This document shows, piece after piece, positions 18,709 to 28,359 of a stretch of 64,000 nucleotides of DNA. Under the pieces are notes generated by a model, which saw only the letters and a list, made by a program, of their open reading frames with translations, was not told the origin of the DNA and did not search any database. Source of the DNA: Azonexus sp. (GTDB taxonomy: Bacteria; Pseudomonadota; Gammaproteobacteria; Burkholderiales; Rhodocyclaceae); NCBI RefSeq assembly GCF_030824335.1, contig NZ_JAVBXX010000013.1, positions 84,389 to 148,388 on the forward strand, given 5' to 3'. Position numbers and translations under genes: made by a program. Numbering within the stretch: the first letter of the stretch is position 1; each line of letters begins with the position of its first letter.

Positions 18709-20879
18709 GCCTCGCCCAGCCTTTCGCGGGAAATCCGGCTCACCTCGGGCAAATGGCGGATCGCCCGCATAACGACCGCCAAATGATTGCGATTGGCGAC
18801 CTGGATGGTGAAATGCAGCGTGGTAAACAAACGCTCCGGATCAGCTTCCATCGAAACGTGCTCGATATTCGAACCGGCATCGGAAATCGCTGCCGCCACC
18901 AAGGCCAGCACTCCGCGCTTGTTCTTCATTTCGACCCGAATGCGCAACTCGAACAGTTTGCCCTCTTCCGGCTCCCACTCGACATCAATCCACTTTTGCG
19001 GCTCGGTCGAGCGAGACTTGCGAATTGCCGGGCAATCGTGGGTATGGATGACCATCCCGGTCCCCTTGCGGATCGAACCGATGATCGGATCCCCCGGAAT
19101 CGGCTGACAACAGGGCGCCAACTGGATCGCCATGCCTTCGTTGCCATGAATCGCCAAGGTCAAGCCGCCCGGCACCACCGCCGACATATCCTCACGCGCC
19201 AACAGACGGCGGGCAACCACGGACGGCAAGCGCTTGCCCAGACCGATATCGGCGTAAATCTCTTCCAGCGTGTGCTGCCCGCTCACCTTGACCAGCGCAT
19301 CCCACGCCTGGGTCGGAATCGAAATCGGCACTACCCCGAGCGTCAGCAACTCCTGGCGTAACAAGCGCTCACCCAGACGGGCCGACGCTTCATGCTGGGT
19401 CGTGCGCAGGAAATGACGAATCTTGCTACGCGCCCGCCCGGTCTTGACGTAAGTCAGCCACACCGGATTGGGCGTCGACTCTACGGCAGTGATGATCTCG
19501 ACCAGATCACCATTTTTCAGTTCGCTGCGCAGCGGCGCCAACTCGTGGTTCACCCGGGCCGCAGAACAATGATTACCGACATCGGTATGCACCGCGTAAG
19601 CAAAATCGACCACCGTCGCACCTTGCGGCAAGGCCATGATCTTGCCCTTGGGCGTAAAGATATAAACCTCGTCCGGGAACAGGTCGATCTTCACATCCTC
19701 GAAGAACTCGGCCGAATTACCCGACTGCGACTCCAGCAAGGACTGCAGCCATTTATGCGTCTTGATCTGCAGGTCGGCGCTACTCTCGTTGCCATCCTTG
19801 TACAACCAGTGCGATGCCACGCCATCCTGCGCGACGTGGTGCATGTCGCGCGTGCGAATCTGCACCTCGACCGGGGTACCGTACGGGCCGATCAAGGTCG
19901 TATGCAAGGACTGGTAACCATTGGCCTTCGGAATCGCCACGTAATCCTTGAATTTGCCCGGCACCGGCTTGTACAGGCTGTGCAAGGCGCCGAGCGCCAG
20001 ATAGCAACTCGGCACATTATCGACCACCACGCGGAAACCGTAGATATCGAGCACCTGCGAGAAGGAAAGCTGCTTTTCCTTCATCTTGGTGAAAATCGAA
20101 TACAGGCTCTTTTCCCGCCCGAACACCTCGGCGGTCAAACCGGCATGGGCCAGCTTGTCGCAAATTCCTTCCTGAATCCGGGTCAACAACTCCTTGCGGT
20201 TGCCCTTGGCGACACGCAAAGCCTTGGCCAGCACCTCGGCACGGTGCGGATAGATCAGCCGAAACGACGTGTCCTGCAACTCGCGGTAAAGCTTGTTCAA
20301 ACCCAGGCGCAAGGCAATCGGCGCGTAAATCTCGAGGGTTTCACGCGCGATGCGCGCCCGCTTGTCGGCCCGCATCGCCGACATGGTCTGAATATTGTGA
20401 TGACGATCCGCCAACTTGATCAGCACAACGCGCAAATCGCGCGCCATTGCCATCAACATCTTGCGGAAATTTTCCGCCTGCGCCTCCTGATACGAGGCAA
20501 ATTCCATCTTGTCCAGCTTGGACAAGCCATCGACCAGTTCAGCCACCGGCTTGCCGAATTTCTCGGCCAGTTCCTGCTTGGTCGCGCCGGTATCTTCCAT
20601 CACGTCGTGCAGCAGGGCGGCGCAAATCGCGTCGGCATCCATGCACCACTCGACAACTGCACCGGCAACCGCCAGCGGATGGGTAATATAAGGTTCGCCC
20701 GACATGCGCTTTTGATCCGCATGGGCCTTTGCAGCAAAGGCGTAGGCAGCCTTGATGCGTTCTACGTCGACCGGGGCGACATAATCAAGACTATCGAGGA
20801 AGACCTGATAAGCGTCTTCCTCATAAGCGGGCGGGAGTGAAGGCGCTTTGGCCAAAATCTCACCGCCCTGCGCAATCAA
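18705..20879 (-). CDS. spoT: Bifunctional (p)ppGpp synthetase/hydrolase SpoT
   Basis: Stringent-response enzyme of 724 residues that makes and degrades (p)ppGpp. The hydrolase domain is intact ([11 protein letters not shown]91-D92). The synthetase domain has [14 protein letters not shown] and [21 protein letters not shown] domain follows ([18 protein letters not shown]), and a C-terminal ACT domain reads [19 protein letters not shown]. Both catalytic halves look active, so this is the SpoT/Rel type rather than hydrolase-dead RelA. The likely start is TTG 20879, overlapping the rpoZ stop (TTGA). The classical gmk-rpoZ-spoT order is preserved. Confidence 0.96.
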   Translation of the reverse strand: MIAQGGEILAKAPSLPPAYEEDAYQVFLDSLDYVAPVDVERIKAAYAFAAKAHADQKRMSGEPYITHPLAVAGAVVEWCMDADAICAALLHDVMEDTGATKQELAEKFGKPVAELVDGLSKLDKMEFASYQEAQAENFRKMLMAMARDLRVVLIKLADRHHNIQTMSAMRADKRARIARETLEIYAPIALRLGLNKLYRELQDTSFRLIYPHRAEVLAKALRVAKGNRKELLTRIQEGICDKLAHAGLTAEVFGREKSLYSIFTKMKEKQLSFSQVLDIYGFRVVVDNVPSCYLALGALHSLYKPVPGKFKDYVAIPKANGYQSLHTTLIGPYGTPVEVQIRTRDMHHVAQDGVASHWLYKDGNESSADLQIKTHKWLQSLLESQSGNSAEFFEDVKIDLFPDEVYIFTPKGKIMALPQGATVVDFAYAVHTDVGNHCSAARVNHELAPLRSELKNGDLVEIITAVESTPNPVWLTYVKTGRARSKIRHFLRTTQHEASARLGERLLRQELLTLGVVPISIPTQAWDALVKVSGQHTLEEIYADIGLGKRLPSVVARRLLAREDMSAVVPGGLTLAIHGNEGMAIQLAPCCQPIPGDPIIGSIRKGTGMVIHTHDCPAIRKSRSTEPQKWIDVEWEPEEGKLFELRIRVEMKNKRGVLALVAAAISDAGSNIEHVSMEADPERLFTTLHFTIQVANRNHLAVVMRAIRHLPEVSRISRERLGEA

Positions 20880-21082
20880 GCCTGACCGCGGTTCAACACT
20901 TCCACACCGATCTTGCCCAGCGCCATTTCACGCAGGGCAACGACGGTTGGCTTGTCCTTGTCCACCTCGACCAACGGCGTCGCGCCATTGGCCAGTTGAC
21001 GGGCGCGATGCGCAGCAGCCAGCGTCATCTGGAAGCGGTTCGGGATTCTTTTCAGACAATCATCAACAGTAACGCGAGCCAT
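20876..21082 (-). CDS. rpoZ: RNA polymerase omega subunit
   Basis: Omega subunit that helps assemble core RNA polymerase; in enterobacteria it also forms part of a ppGpp-binding site. The 68 residues begin [19 protein letters not shown] and include [13 protein letters not shown], both standard. The segment [16 protein letters not shown] is the conserved C-terminal part. It is overlapped at its stop by the spoT start and lies 34 bp downstream of gmk, forming the common gmk-rpoZ-spoT operon. Confidence 0.97.
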   Translation of the reverse strand: MARVTVDDCLKRIPNRFQMTLAAAHRARQLANGATPLVEVDKDKPTVVALREMALGKIGVEVLNRGQA

Positions 21083-21116
21083 TTTTAACCTCTAGTCATT
21101 CTTCAAAGTTCGTGCT

Positions 21117-21725
21117 TCAAAGCAGCTTGGCAAACAACGCCGGATGGTTCCTGCGTTGCTTGCCCAAATTCAGGCTGGCACTGCGCACCACGGCGCGCAA
21201 ATCATCCAGAGCCTGGTCAAGTTGGTCATTAATAATAACATAGTCGAATTCGCCAACATGGCGCATTTCCGCCTCTGCAGCGGCAAGGCGGCGCTCGATC
21301 ACATCCGGCGCATCGGTCCCGCGACCAACCAGACGGCGGGTCAATTCGTCAATTGACGGTGGCAAAACAAAAATCCCGATCGCCTCCGGGAAAAGCTTTC
21401 TCACCTGCTGCGCCCCCTGCCAATCGATTTCCAGCAAAACGTCGCGTCCTGCGGTCAACTGATCGCCAATCCACTTTTTCGACGTGCCATAAAAATTGCC
21501 ATGCACTTCGGCCCACTCAAGGAACTCATCGCGGGAAATCATCGCGCGGAAGGCGTCGACCGCAACAAAATGATACTCGCGGCCATTTTGTTCGCCGGGG
21601 CGGGGGGCACGCGTCGTGAAGGAGATGGACAACTGCACGCACGGCTCACGCTCAAGCAGCAGGCGAACCAAGGTTGTCTTGCCAGCACCGGAAGGCGCAG
21701 CCACCACATAGAGATTGCCGGTCAT
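21117..21725 (-). CDS. gmk: Guanylate kinase
   Basis: Phosphorylates GMP to GDP with ATP. ATG 21725 is chosen because AGGAG lies 7 bases upstream; a TTG one codon earlier also fits the frame. The product of about 202 residues has the P-loop APSGAGKTTLV, the GMP-binding block FTTRAPRPGEQNGREYHFV and LLEIDWQGAQQV, all diagnostic. First gene of the gmk-rpoZ-spoT-dadA-tatD operon. A TGCGGTCGAC copy (21555-21564, minus) encodes part of FVAVDAF. Confidence 0.97.
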   Translation of the reverse strand: MTGNLYVVAAPSGAGKTTLVRLLLEREPCVQLSISFTTRAPRPGEQNGREYHFVAVDAFRAMISRDEFLEWAEVHGNFYGTSKKWIGDQLTAGRDVLLEIDWQGAQQVRKLFPEAIGIFVLPPSIDELTRRLVGRGTDAPDVIERRLAAAEAEMRHVGEFDYVIINDQLDQALDDLRAVVRSASLNLGKQRRNHPALFAKLL

Positions 21726-21823
21726 CAATGAACTCCTGACTCAATACCTGCCGGGGCAAGCCAATCGAAGGGAGCATTATTTTACCGAAAGCGTTCTGTC
21801 GATGAACGCAGGCACCATAAAAA

Positions 21824-21898
<75 letters not shown>

Positions 21899-22005
21899 AT
21901 CTTTTGATGCGAAGGCGCGCATTCTACATGCCGGAAGCAGAAAAACACCAACTTCCGGCAAAAAAGTTTGCACGTCCCGACAAAAAACAAACAGAGACCT
22001 GAAAA

Positions 22006-22815
22006 TCAGACCAGACCACCGAGATTAATCGTCTCGCCCTTGTTCAGGAAATCAAGATTGATCTCACCCGTTGCCGGCGCAATGCTAGCCGGCTGAACCG
22101 CCTGGGTTGCCTGTGCATTTGCGTGGATTTCCGCCAACTTGCCGAGCATTGACAAATGCTGCATGGAAAGTAGCTGGCAATACGCAATACTCAAGCCACC
22201 AGCATTACGCACCTCCAGCAGGGCCTCGGCCGAAAGCTGGTTCAATGCGGTCTCGTCAATCCGGAACAAACCATCGACCGTCGTTTCGCCCTTGTCCGTC
22301 TTTAACGTAATGGGCCACGGCTGAATCAGCGCATGCTTGGCCAGCAACGCACAACCTGCTGCCGCAGCCTGACGCCCCTGCTCCAGCTGGGTCAAAAACC
22401 CCATCACATCCAGCACCGCCTTGGCCGGCTCGCCGTTTTCATCGAAAAAAGCCTCGCCATCGGGGCCATCCGTTACCAATCCGGCATCCTCATCGATACA
22501 CAGCACCGGCTTGCCATCTTCGGTCTTGCCCAGAATAAAAGGATAGCTCCGGCAAGCAGCGGGAACATAAGGCCCAACCCACTGGCCGTTCGGCGCCACC
22601 AGCAGGTTCTTGCCCGGCTGGATATTCATCATGGCGGCGAGATAAAAAGCATCCCCCTGACGAATGAAGCAAATCGGCAAGCTCATCACAGCCTTTGGCA
22701 ACTCCGGCACGGACAACGGCATGACCGCCTCGCGCTCGGCATGGGCATAACTCGTATAGCGCAACCAGCGCTTGTTGCCATAATGATTTTTGGTGATCGC
22801 TTGATAATTGGGCAT
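22006..22815 (-). CDS. SapC-like protein, S-layer/type I secretion associated
   Basis: 269 residues resembling the SapC family, named after a gene in the Campylobacter fetus S-layer locus. The body has PYVPAACRSYPFILG and LCIDEDAGLVTDGPDGEAFF, which are typical blocks, and the C-terminal region has LLSMQHLSMLGKLAE. There is no signal peptide or membrane segment, so it is probably cytoplasmic. The molecular role of SapC is not known; its neighbours elsewhere are type I secretion genes and RTX or S-layer proteins, as here. It is divergent from the RTX gene at 22967, with 151 bp of shared upstream DNA. Confidence 0.75.
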   Translation of the reverse strand: MPNYQAITKNHYGNKRWLRYTSYAHAEREAVMPLSVPELPKAVMSLPICFIRQGDAFYLAAMMNIQPGKNLLVAPNGQWVGPYVPAACRSYPFILGKTEDGKPVLCIDEDAGLVTDGPDGEAFFDENGEPAKAVLDVMGFLTQLEQGRQAAAAGCALLAKHALIQPWPITLKTDKGETTVDGLFRIDETALNQLSAEALLEVRNAGGLSIAYCQLLSMQHLSMLGKLAEIHANAQATQAVQPASIAPATGEINLDFLNKGETINLGGLV

Positions 22816-22966
22816 AAAAAATCTCGGAAAATAAGGTCTGAATTTACTTTACACGAAAGCAAGGGAACACTGCCAACACCGCAGCCAAGGCAAGGGGCGC
22901 GATTTCGGCAGATTTTGTATTATCCTAAGCTGTTCATATTAGTCTTCAAACATAGGCAAAGTCAGA

Positions 22967-24694
22967 ATGGATAATAAAATCGCTGTCCAACGCTTGTTTC
23001 GGGGTGTATTACTGCGCACGCCAAGCAGCAGCGAAGAAAAACTGTTTACCAAGTTTTTCGACGACCGTTCGCTTTCCTACGATCAACTCGCCGTTCTCGG
23101 ATGGCAATCCTCGGATTTCATGGCCAAGGTAGCACCCATCGCGCTGCTCGACTATGCCTTGTCCGGCGTCATCGACGGGCAACGCATCATCGGCTGGTAC
23201 AACAGTCCGGCCGGCGCTCCTCTCGCCCCGACCGGCACCGATAACGTACTGACCGCCATCGAAGTGATGCTCTCGGGCTACGGCATCTCATCCCAAAAAA
23301 GCCAAGCCGCCCTTAGCGCCTCGCTCTACCAACTGGCCACCAGACTCGGCTACTCGACCCCCATGGCCGCAGCGGACAACCTCGCCAGCATAGTACTGGC
23401 GGGCAACATTGATCTGGCCTCCCTGCTCAAATCCGCCCTGCTGGAAACCATCACCCTGCGCCCGGAAGTCATGTACCAAGTCGGCGCCGGACTTCTGGTC
23501 TCCGTTCTCGGTGAAAAAACCACACTCCCCGGCAGCAATCAGCCCCCCATCACTCTCGCCGAAACCATCATTAATCAATATCTTGCACCCAAGCTGCAGC
23601 CCGCCAGCGGCACCACCGTATACGAAAGCAGCGCCAACGACGGCAGCCTCGACGCCATCAGCCTGGATTTGACCGGTGTCAGTTGGCGCGGCCGCGTCGG
23701 AGACACCGTCAGCGTAACGACAACCCTGCCCACCGGCCTGACCGCCAAGGTCGTCATCAGCGGCGCCCAGACTGCCGAAGTCACCTTCTCCGGCAAGGCA
23801 CGCGCCCACGATGCAGCGGCCTCCACCACCATCGCGCTGAAGTTTTCCGATACCAACTTCAACGGCGCCAAGGCAGTCGACGTCGAGCCGATGGTCAAAG
23901 GCGTACTCACCCTCGACCTGCAGTTCTACAACAACAACCCCTGGACAATCTCCGGCAACGAATTAACGGTATTCGGCACCCAGAGCACCGCCAGCATCGA
24001 TCTCAATGCCGGCACCGGCCAAATTGGCCTGTTCAGCTTCGCCAGCGGCGAACTGAGCGGCGTCACCAGCATCGATGCACGCGGCATCAGCGGCACTGTC
24101 GTCAGCCTCACCGGCTCGTCCAGCGACGACACGCTGTACGCCAACCACCTCGGCAGTACGATACGCGGTGGCGCTGGCGACGATACCCTGTTCGGCGGCA
24201 GCAAAGCCGCCAAGGACACCTTTGTCTTCGAAGCCGTCGCCTCGCCCGGCACCTTTTTCACCCCCGGCAACGGCATGGACAGCATTCACAACTTCCAGGT
24301 GGGTGCTGCCGGCGACATCCTCGACTTCCGCAGTTTTCTCGGTACGCCGACTTTCGTCGCCACATCGGTTGCTGCCTCGGCATTCGCGGGGACGACCTGG
24401 GCCAATGGCGATATCCGGATCGTCACGGAAGACGGTACCCCGCTCAGCACACCGGCAGAAATCGCCGCTATCTTTGGCGCACCGACCGCCCCGGCCAAAC
24501 TGGTCATCATCACGGCAGGCGTACCCGCCCCCGGCGACCCCGGCATCGCAACGGTGTGGTTCATCAGCAACCGTTCGGCTGCCGGCAGCGTTACCGCCAT
24601 TGAAGCCGCCGACGAAGTCGTCAAGGTCGCCGAACTCGTCGGCATCAACAACCTTGCACTGCTATCCTTCCAAGCCGACAACTTTTTAGTCTGA
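22967..24694 (+). CDS. RTX-type secreted surface protein with helical N-terminal region
   Basis: 575 residues. Residues 1-200 are alanine/leucine-rich and probably helical, resembling the N-terminal region of the 1397-aa S-layer-like protein in character (RLFRGVLLRTPSSSEEKLF). The middle is beta-rich (Thr, Val, Gly). Near residues 395-415 come glycine-aspartate repeats (TIRGGAGDDTLFGG) typical of RTX calcium-binding turns, followed by a bluetail-like IHNFQVGAAGDILDF. The C-terminus ends LLSFQADNFLV, without a cleavable signal at the front, which suits type I secretion. No enzymatic domain recognised. It is divergent from the sapC-like gene. Confidence 0.7.
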   Translation: MDNKIAVQRLFRGVLLRTPSSSEEKLFTKFFDDRSLSYDQLAVLGWQSSDFMAKVAPIALLDYALSGVIDGQRIIGWYNSPAGAPLAPTGTDNVLTAIEVMLSGYGISSQKSQAALSASLYQLATRLGYSTPMAAADNLASIVLAGNIDLASLLKSALLETITLRPEVMYQVGAGLLVSVLGEKTTLPGSNQPPITLAETIINQYLAPKLQPASGTTVYESSANDGSLDAISLDLTGVSWRGRVGDTVSVTTTLPTGLTAKVVISGAQTAEVTFSGKARAHDAAASTTIALKFSDTNFNGAKAVDVEPMVKGVLTLDLQFYNNNPWTISGNELTVFGTQSTASIDLNAGTGQIGLFSFASGELSGVTSIDARGISGTVVSLTGSSSDDTLYANHLGSTIRGGAGDDTLFGGSKAAKDTFVFEAVASPGTFFTPGNGMDSIHNFQVGAAGDILDFRSFLGTPTFVATSVAASAFAGTTWANGDIRIVTEDGTPLSTPAEIAAIFGAPTAPAKLVIITAGVPAPGDPGIATVWFISNRSAAGSVTAIEAADEVVKVAELVGINNLALLSFQADNFLV

Positions 24695-24772
24695 CAAATC
24701 AACCTTCCGGTCCTCAGGCACCGGACGGACGTTCACAACAGCAACGCCCGCATCAGCGCCGTTGGCGCGCCC

Positions 24773-25687
24773 CTACTTGACCCCGGATGCCGCAGGTCCA
24801 AGGCGCCCCGTCAGTCCATGCTTCACGCCGAGCAACATCAGACGGCAATACTCGAAGCGGGGAGAAGCAAACAGAGAGAAAAAAACCAGACGCATCAACA
24901 AACCGCGCCAGCAAACCCGGCGCCAAGCAGCGGGTGAATGGTCAAGCGTGCGCAAATAAAGCGTATTCCGCAGGATGTAATACTGCCGCAGCGGCCCATG
25001 CAAATGCAGCTGGCGCCCGCAAAACGACACAATCCGGTCACCAATGGCGTGCAACAAGCTCGCCCGCTCAATGCCATACAAGCGAAAGCCCGCCGCACGG
25101 CAACGCCAACTCCACTCCAGATCCACGCCGTCGATAAACAACTCCGCCAGCATCGGGCCAATCTGCTCGATCACCGCCAACGGAAACAGGCAGCCGGAGG
25201 TAATCAGATGATCGACCTCCAGCACTTCGCCAACCACCGGCAGCACCCGCTTCCAGCCCTTCTCTGCGGCAGCCACGAAAGGCGTAGGCAACTGACTTCG
25301 GCGATCAATCTGCAATGGCCCCAGCGCCCCGACACGAACACCATCCTGCTGTAACTGGGCATACGCAGCCAGCAAGCACGCCACCATATCCGGTGCGGGC
25401 AAGCTATCCTGGTCGAAAGTCACGACCATCGTCGCACCGGCCTGTCGCGCCCACTGCATGCCAACATTAACGGCATTAGCCACGCCGGTATTCCCCGGCA
25501 GGGAAATAACGTGAATGCCGGCCCCCGCACGCGTCGCCAAAAATTCCGGTAAAAATGGGCCAGAACCGTTGTCGACCGCAACAATTGACGCAACCTGCGG
25601 GCGCAAGCGCTCAAACAACGCGCTCAGTGCATCAAGATCGGGATGATAGGTAACAACAACAGCAACAACAGACTCGGCATTAATCAA
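24773..25687 (-). CDS. GT2 glycosyltransferase, rhamnosyltransferase-like
   Basis: 304 residues of a GT-A fold glycosyltransferase. The N-terminus VVAVVVTYHPDLDAL and the block IVAVDNGSGP start the nucleotide-sugar site, and VVTFDQDSLP carries the metal-binding acidic motif, written DQDS as in dTDP-rhamnosyltransferases of the RfbF type. The start seems to be TTG 25687, with no strong ribosome-binding site seen. Placed inside the surface-protein region, it could glycosylate the secreted S-layer or RTX proteins, but that is inference. A TGCGGTCGAC copy (25571-25580, minus) encodes part of IVAVDNG. Confidence 0.82.
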   Translation of the reverse strand: MINAESVVAVVVTYHPDLDALSALFERLRPQVASIVAVDNGSGPFLPEFLATRAGAGIHVISLPGNTGVANAVNVGMQWARQAGATMVVTFDQDSLPAPDMVACLLAAYAQLQQDGVRVGALGPLQIDRRSQLPTPFVAAAEKGWKRVLPVVGEVLEVDHLITSGCLFPLAVIEQIGPMLAELFIDGVDLEWSWRCRAAGFRLYGIERASLLHAIGDRIVSFCGRQLHLHGPLRQYYILRNTLYLRTLDHSPAAWRRVCWRGLLMRLVFFSLFASPRFEYCRLMLLGVKHGLTGRLGPAASGVK

Positions 25688-25768
25688 CGGACACCTCGAA
25701 AAACACCGAGCTGGTTAGCATGGGAAAAATACAAAACAGACAACGGAACAGAAAGCCCGTCAATCCAG

Positions 25769-26011
25769 TTACTGCTTCTTCACCTTCGCGCTCGCCCGCG
25801 CCGGTTTCTTCGGCTTGACGACCTCACCCTGCTCCAGGTCAGCCAGCAAACCCTTCAGATAAGCATTGCGCGCCGTATTGAAAACTGCCAGTTGGGCATT
25901 CAGACGCTGGATTTCAGCATCGGCAAACTGCAGGCTGGCAAGCTGGGCCTTGGCATTCTCGGAAAGCCCATCCAGGTCGTAGTCTTTCCCGTTGATCGTA
26001 AGCTTGGCCAT
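25769..26011 (-). CDS. DUF6447-like small protein A
   Basis: 80 residues, ATG preceded by a perfect AAGGAGG. The sequence begins MAKLTINGKDYDLDGLSENA (short beta-strand pair), continues into an amphipathic helix (IQRLNAQLAVFNTARNAYL) and ends in a lysine-rich tail. It is clearly paralogous to the 70-aa protein at 31179-31391: more than half of ~58 aligned residues are identical, including NTARNAY. From memory this matches DUF6447, function unknown. It lies downstream of an RTX gene on the same strand, separated by a Rho-independent terminator, the same arrangement as its paralogue. Confidence 0.78.
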   Translation of the reverse strand: MAKLTINGKDYDLDGLSENAKAQLASLQFADAEIQRLNAQLAVFNTARNAYLKGLLADLEQGEVVKPKKPARASAKVKKQ

Positions 26012-26034
26012 ATTGCCTCCTTAAAAAATAAAAA

Positions 26035-26051
26035 CCGCCCACAGTGGGCGG
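26035..26051 (-). terminator. Rho-independent terminator after the RTX gene
   Basis: Perfect hairpin CCGCCCAC-A-GTGGGCGG. On the minus strand it is followed by TTTTTATTTTTT, a classical terminator for the RTX gene that ends at 26167. It lies in the leader just upstream of the small DUF6447-like gene, which must therefore be read through or have its own promoter inside 26012-26166. Confidence 0.85.
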
Positions 26052-26166
26052 AAACATCGAATAGACACATCCGGCAGGCAAATACCGCACATACCGGATG
26101 GGCCGACATTTTACTCATTTAAGGGCAATTCATGTAGCCGGGAAGCGCACAATGAACGCCAATGGA

Positions 26167-27231
26167 TCAAGCGAGGTAATCCATCCCGTTCTGCTGCAGA
26201 CCGACCAGATTCACCGTCAGGCCCATCTCCGCCACCTGCGCCAGCACATTCGCCTGGCCCGCATCATCGACAAACTTAGTCAATGTCGCCAATTCTGCGG
26301 TCGACGCCGCTTTTTTGAATATATTGGCATACAAGGCACCGATGAAATCGCTGTTGTTCCGCGGCAACAAACCCAGATCAACCACCTGCTGGGCAAACGC
26401 CTGCATCGTCAAGCCGCCATCGAACATCGACAGCACCTGCCCGCGCACACTCAGGTTATCCGCCAGCGACGGCGCAACCAGACTGACGATCTGCATCGTC
26501 TTCAACGCATTGCCCCCGGCATCGATATCCAGCGCCACCGACTTGTCGCTGAAACTCAAGCGCTCGACCATACGCAAAGCCTTCGAACCATCGCGCCCCG
26601 CCACCGTATCGACCACCTGGTAACCGCTGCCCGCCAAGTTATCCGGCATCCACACATAATCGCTCCAGCGCACCTGATACTGCGCCGCCGAACCCCGAAA
26701 AACCGCCGTATCGATCCCGTCGCCACCATAGAACTTGTCCATGTTCGACGAACTGCCGGTCGAAGGCGCATAACCATAAAAGGTATCGTTGCCGGCATAA
26801 CCATGCACGCCGTCGTCGTCCCCCTCGCTATTGCCCTGCTCGGAACCATAGAAAACATCGTTCCCGGCAAAATAACGGGTTAGCGCAGCGCGATCCGTCT
26901 GCAGCATCGCAGCAAGCAAATCCGCCACGCTCACCGGCGTGGAAAAACTGGCCGTCTCCATCACGCTTCCGCGATGCGAAAGCTCATAAGCCGACACCGT
27001 CGCCCCGGCCGAGGCCACACCCGACAAATTCCCCGCAGCCAGCGCAGACTCAGGAAAACTACCGTTCAAGCGGAACACCACACTGCCGCCATCAAACTGG
27101 AAGCTGCTCACCAACTGCGTCGTCGAAGCCTCACTAACGGGCTGCGCCCCCCAATTGGGACCGTCATGACTATCCTCAACAAAATTCGATACGGTTTGAT
27201 CGCTACCGTAAGCGCGCAAAGTAACCCCCAT
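26167..27231 (-). CDS. RTX-containing secreted protein with C-terminal DUF4214-like region
   Basis: 354 residues, with GGGAGGAAAA before the ATG. Residues ~120-165 carry RTX-like turns (GNDVFYGSEQGN, GYAGNDTFYGY, GGDGIDTAVF). The block YQVRWSDYVWMPDNLAGSGYQV followed by MVERLSFSD is the usual link after RTX turns. The C-terminal ~80 residues (FIGALYANIFKKAASTAEL) resemble DUF4214, a helical domain common in type I secreted surface proteins. No N-terminal signal peptide. A terminator and a DUF6447-like gene follow on the same strand. A TGCGGTCGAC copy (26296-26305) lies within the gene but not in the usual AVD-encoding frame. Confidence 0.75.
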   Translation of the reverse strand: MGVTLRAYGSDQTVSNFVEDSHDGPNWGAQPVSEASTTQLVSSFQFDGGSVVFRLNGSFPESALAAGNLSGVASAGATVSAYELSHRGSVMETASFSTPVSVADLLAAMLQTDRAALTRYFAGNDVFYGSEQGNSEGDDDGVHGYAGNDTFYGYAPSTGSSSNMDKFYGGDGIDTAVFRGSAAQYQVRWSDYVWMPDNLAGSGYQVVDTVAGRDGSKALRMVERLSFSDKSVALDIDAGGNALKTMQIVSLVAPSLADNLSVRGQVLSMFDGGLTMQAFAQQVVDLGLLPRNNSDFIGALYANIFKKAASTAELATLTKFVDDAGQANVLAQVAEMGLTVNLVGLQQNGMDYLA

Positions 27232-27301
27232 TTTTCCTCCCTTTTTTAGTTAAAAATATTCGGCAATAATTAACGAAATCAACGGAAAAGTCGAATTTAG
27301 A

Positions 27302-27319
27302 AACGGGGTCAGACACGAT
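27302..27319 (-). repeat. REP-like element at the 3' end of the RAYT gene
   Basis: AACGGGGTCAGACACGAT, the reverse complement of the ATCGTGTCTGACCCCGTT core found at 28041, 28777 and 29642. The stop codon of the RAYT transposase lies inside it, so the last residues of the protein (ENRV) are encoded by the repeat. Together with the copy at 28041 it forms an inverted pair that brackets the transposase gene. Confidence 0.8.
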
Positions 27320-28007
27320 TTTCAAGCTTCCTTGGTCGCCCCACCCCTTTTGACGCTGCCCGGCGTTTCGACAACGCCTCGATCTGCTCCCTGAAACGCT
27401 CGCCCCCCAGCGCCCACCCCTTGTGGGTCGATTCGCGGATCGCCGTCAAATCCGGTTCGGATAGACCTGTCTGGAACAAGGCCCGGTAGGAACTCTGCCG
27501 CTCGTCCACGCTTTGCCCCAAGCGCAGGTATTCCTCGTGCGGGGTCAGCCAGTCAGCCTTGATCCCCATCGCGTTGAAAGCATGACTAGACCACGGATAA
27601 TCCCCCGGATGCACCACCATTCCGGCGCGCACCGGGTTAAGTTCGATGTAGCGCATCAGCGTCAGCAAATAATGCTCACTATCGACCACAGTCGCTCGAT
27701 AGCGCCCCTCCCACAGCGTACCGCTGCGCTGGTAGGAATGATTGAAATACTGCACATAACGCCGTCCTGCGGACTGAAAAACCTTGCTGATGCTGTCGCT
27801 CTCCCCCGGCGTGGCAAGCAGGTGAATGTGGTTGGTCATCCAGACGTAAGCATGAATGGAGAGATGGTGCTTGCTGGCGGCCTCGGCCAACGCATCCCGG
27901 AAAAACAAGTAGTCCGCCTCTGCGGCAAAGATCGCCTGCCGGTTATTGCCACGCTGGATGATGTGTTGCGGCTGGCCAGGAATGATGTAGCGAGGAAGGC
28001 GCGCCAT
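27309..28007 (-). CDS. REP-associated tyrosine transposase (RAYT)
   Basis: Y1-type single-strand transposase related to IS200/IS605 TnpA that is thought to mobilise REP repeats. ATG 28007 gives 232 residues starting MARLPRYIIPGQPQHIIQRG, the standard RAYT opening; longer readings upstream run through the REP leader. It has the HUH-type histidine pair TNHIHLLATP and a conserved tyrosine region MRYIELNPVRAGMV. The C-terminus is basic and ends inside a REP-like repeat. Inverted REP cores flank the gene at 27302 and 28041. It looks intact and may still act on the repeats nearby. Confidence 0.9.
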   Translation of the reverse strand: MARLPRYIIPGQPQHIIQRGNNRQAIFAAEADYLFFRDALAEAASKHHLSIHAYVWMTNHIHLLATPGESDSISKVFQSAGRRYVQYFNHSYQRSGTLWEGRYRATVVDSEHYLLTLMRYIELNPVRAGMVVHPGDYPWSSHAFNAMGIKADWLTPHEEYLRLGQSVDERQSSYRALFQTGLSEPDLTAIRESTHKGWALGGERFREQIEALSKRRAASKGVGRPRKLENRV

Positions 28008-28040
28008 GACTGCTCCGTGGTGCAAGGAAAAACAGACAAT

Positions 28041-28060
28041 ATATCGTGTCTGACCCCGTT
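28041..28060 (+). repeat. REP-like element 5' of the RAYT gene
   Basis: ATATCGTGTCTGACCCCGTT, inverted relative to the copy at 27302. Further GACCCG(TTTTT) fragments follow to about 28078, as also after the copy at 28777. It lies in the leader of the RAYT gene, 34 bp from its start codon. Confidence 0.8.
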
Positions 28061-28087
28061 TTTGGACCCGTTTTTCCGTTCGAGCAT

Positions 28088-28120
28088 CTTTGTGATACAG
28101 TGAATACATATATCACAAAG
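28088..28120. promoter_or_regulatory. Inverted-repeat operator of the RelBE-like module
   Basis: Perfect 10-base arms CTTTGTGATA and TATCACAAAG separated by 13 bases, ending 11 bp before the antitoxin start codon. The position, and the ribbon-helix-helix fold of the antitoxin, make autoregulation through this palindrome likely. The 3' arm overlaps the ribosome-binding site (AAAGGAG), so binding would also cover the start region. Confidence 0.65.
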
Positions 28121-28131
28121 GAGACTCTGAC

Positions 28132-28359
28132 ATGGCCACCTCGATTCGCCTCGCTCCTGAAACCGAGCAAAGGCTTGACTACCTTGCATCCCAAACCGGA
28201 CGAACAAAGGCTTACTACCTGCGCGAAATCATCGAGCAGGGCATTGAAGAAATGGAGGACTACTACTTTGCCGCTGACGTGCTGGAGCGTATCCGCAAGG
28301 GGCAAGAACAGGTGCATTCCGCTGCTGACGTGAGGAGAGACCTTGGCCTGGACGATTGA
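28132..28359 (+). CDS. Ribbon-helix-helix antitoxin (RelB/TraY-like)
   Basis: 75 residues beginning MATSIRLAPETEQRLDYLAS, the ribbon-helix-helix DNA-binding pattern, then REIIEQGIEEMEDYYFA and an acidic C-terminal tail that would wrap the toxin. The ATG is preceded by AAAGGAGAC. It overlaps the downstream RelE-like toxin by 17 bp, as in coupled type II toxin-antitoxin operons. An inverted repeat upstream is the likely operator. Confidence 0.88.
   Translation: MATSIRLAPETEQRLDYLASQTGRTKAYYLREIIEQGIEEMEDYYFAADVLERIRKGQEQVHSAADVRRDLGLDD

Noticed and set aside
19392..20840. A 482-codon plus-strand frame opposite spoT
   Set aside because: spoT is unmistakable on the minus strand; the plus frame is a composition artefact.
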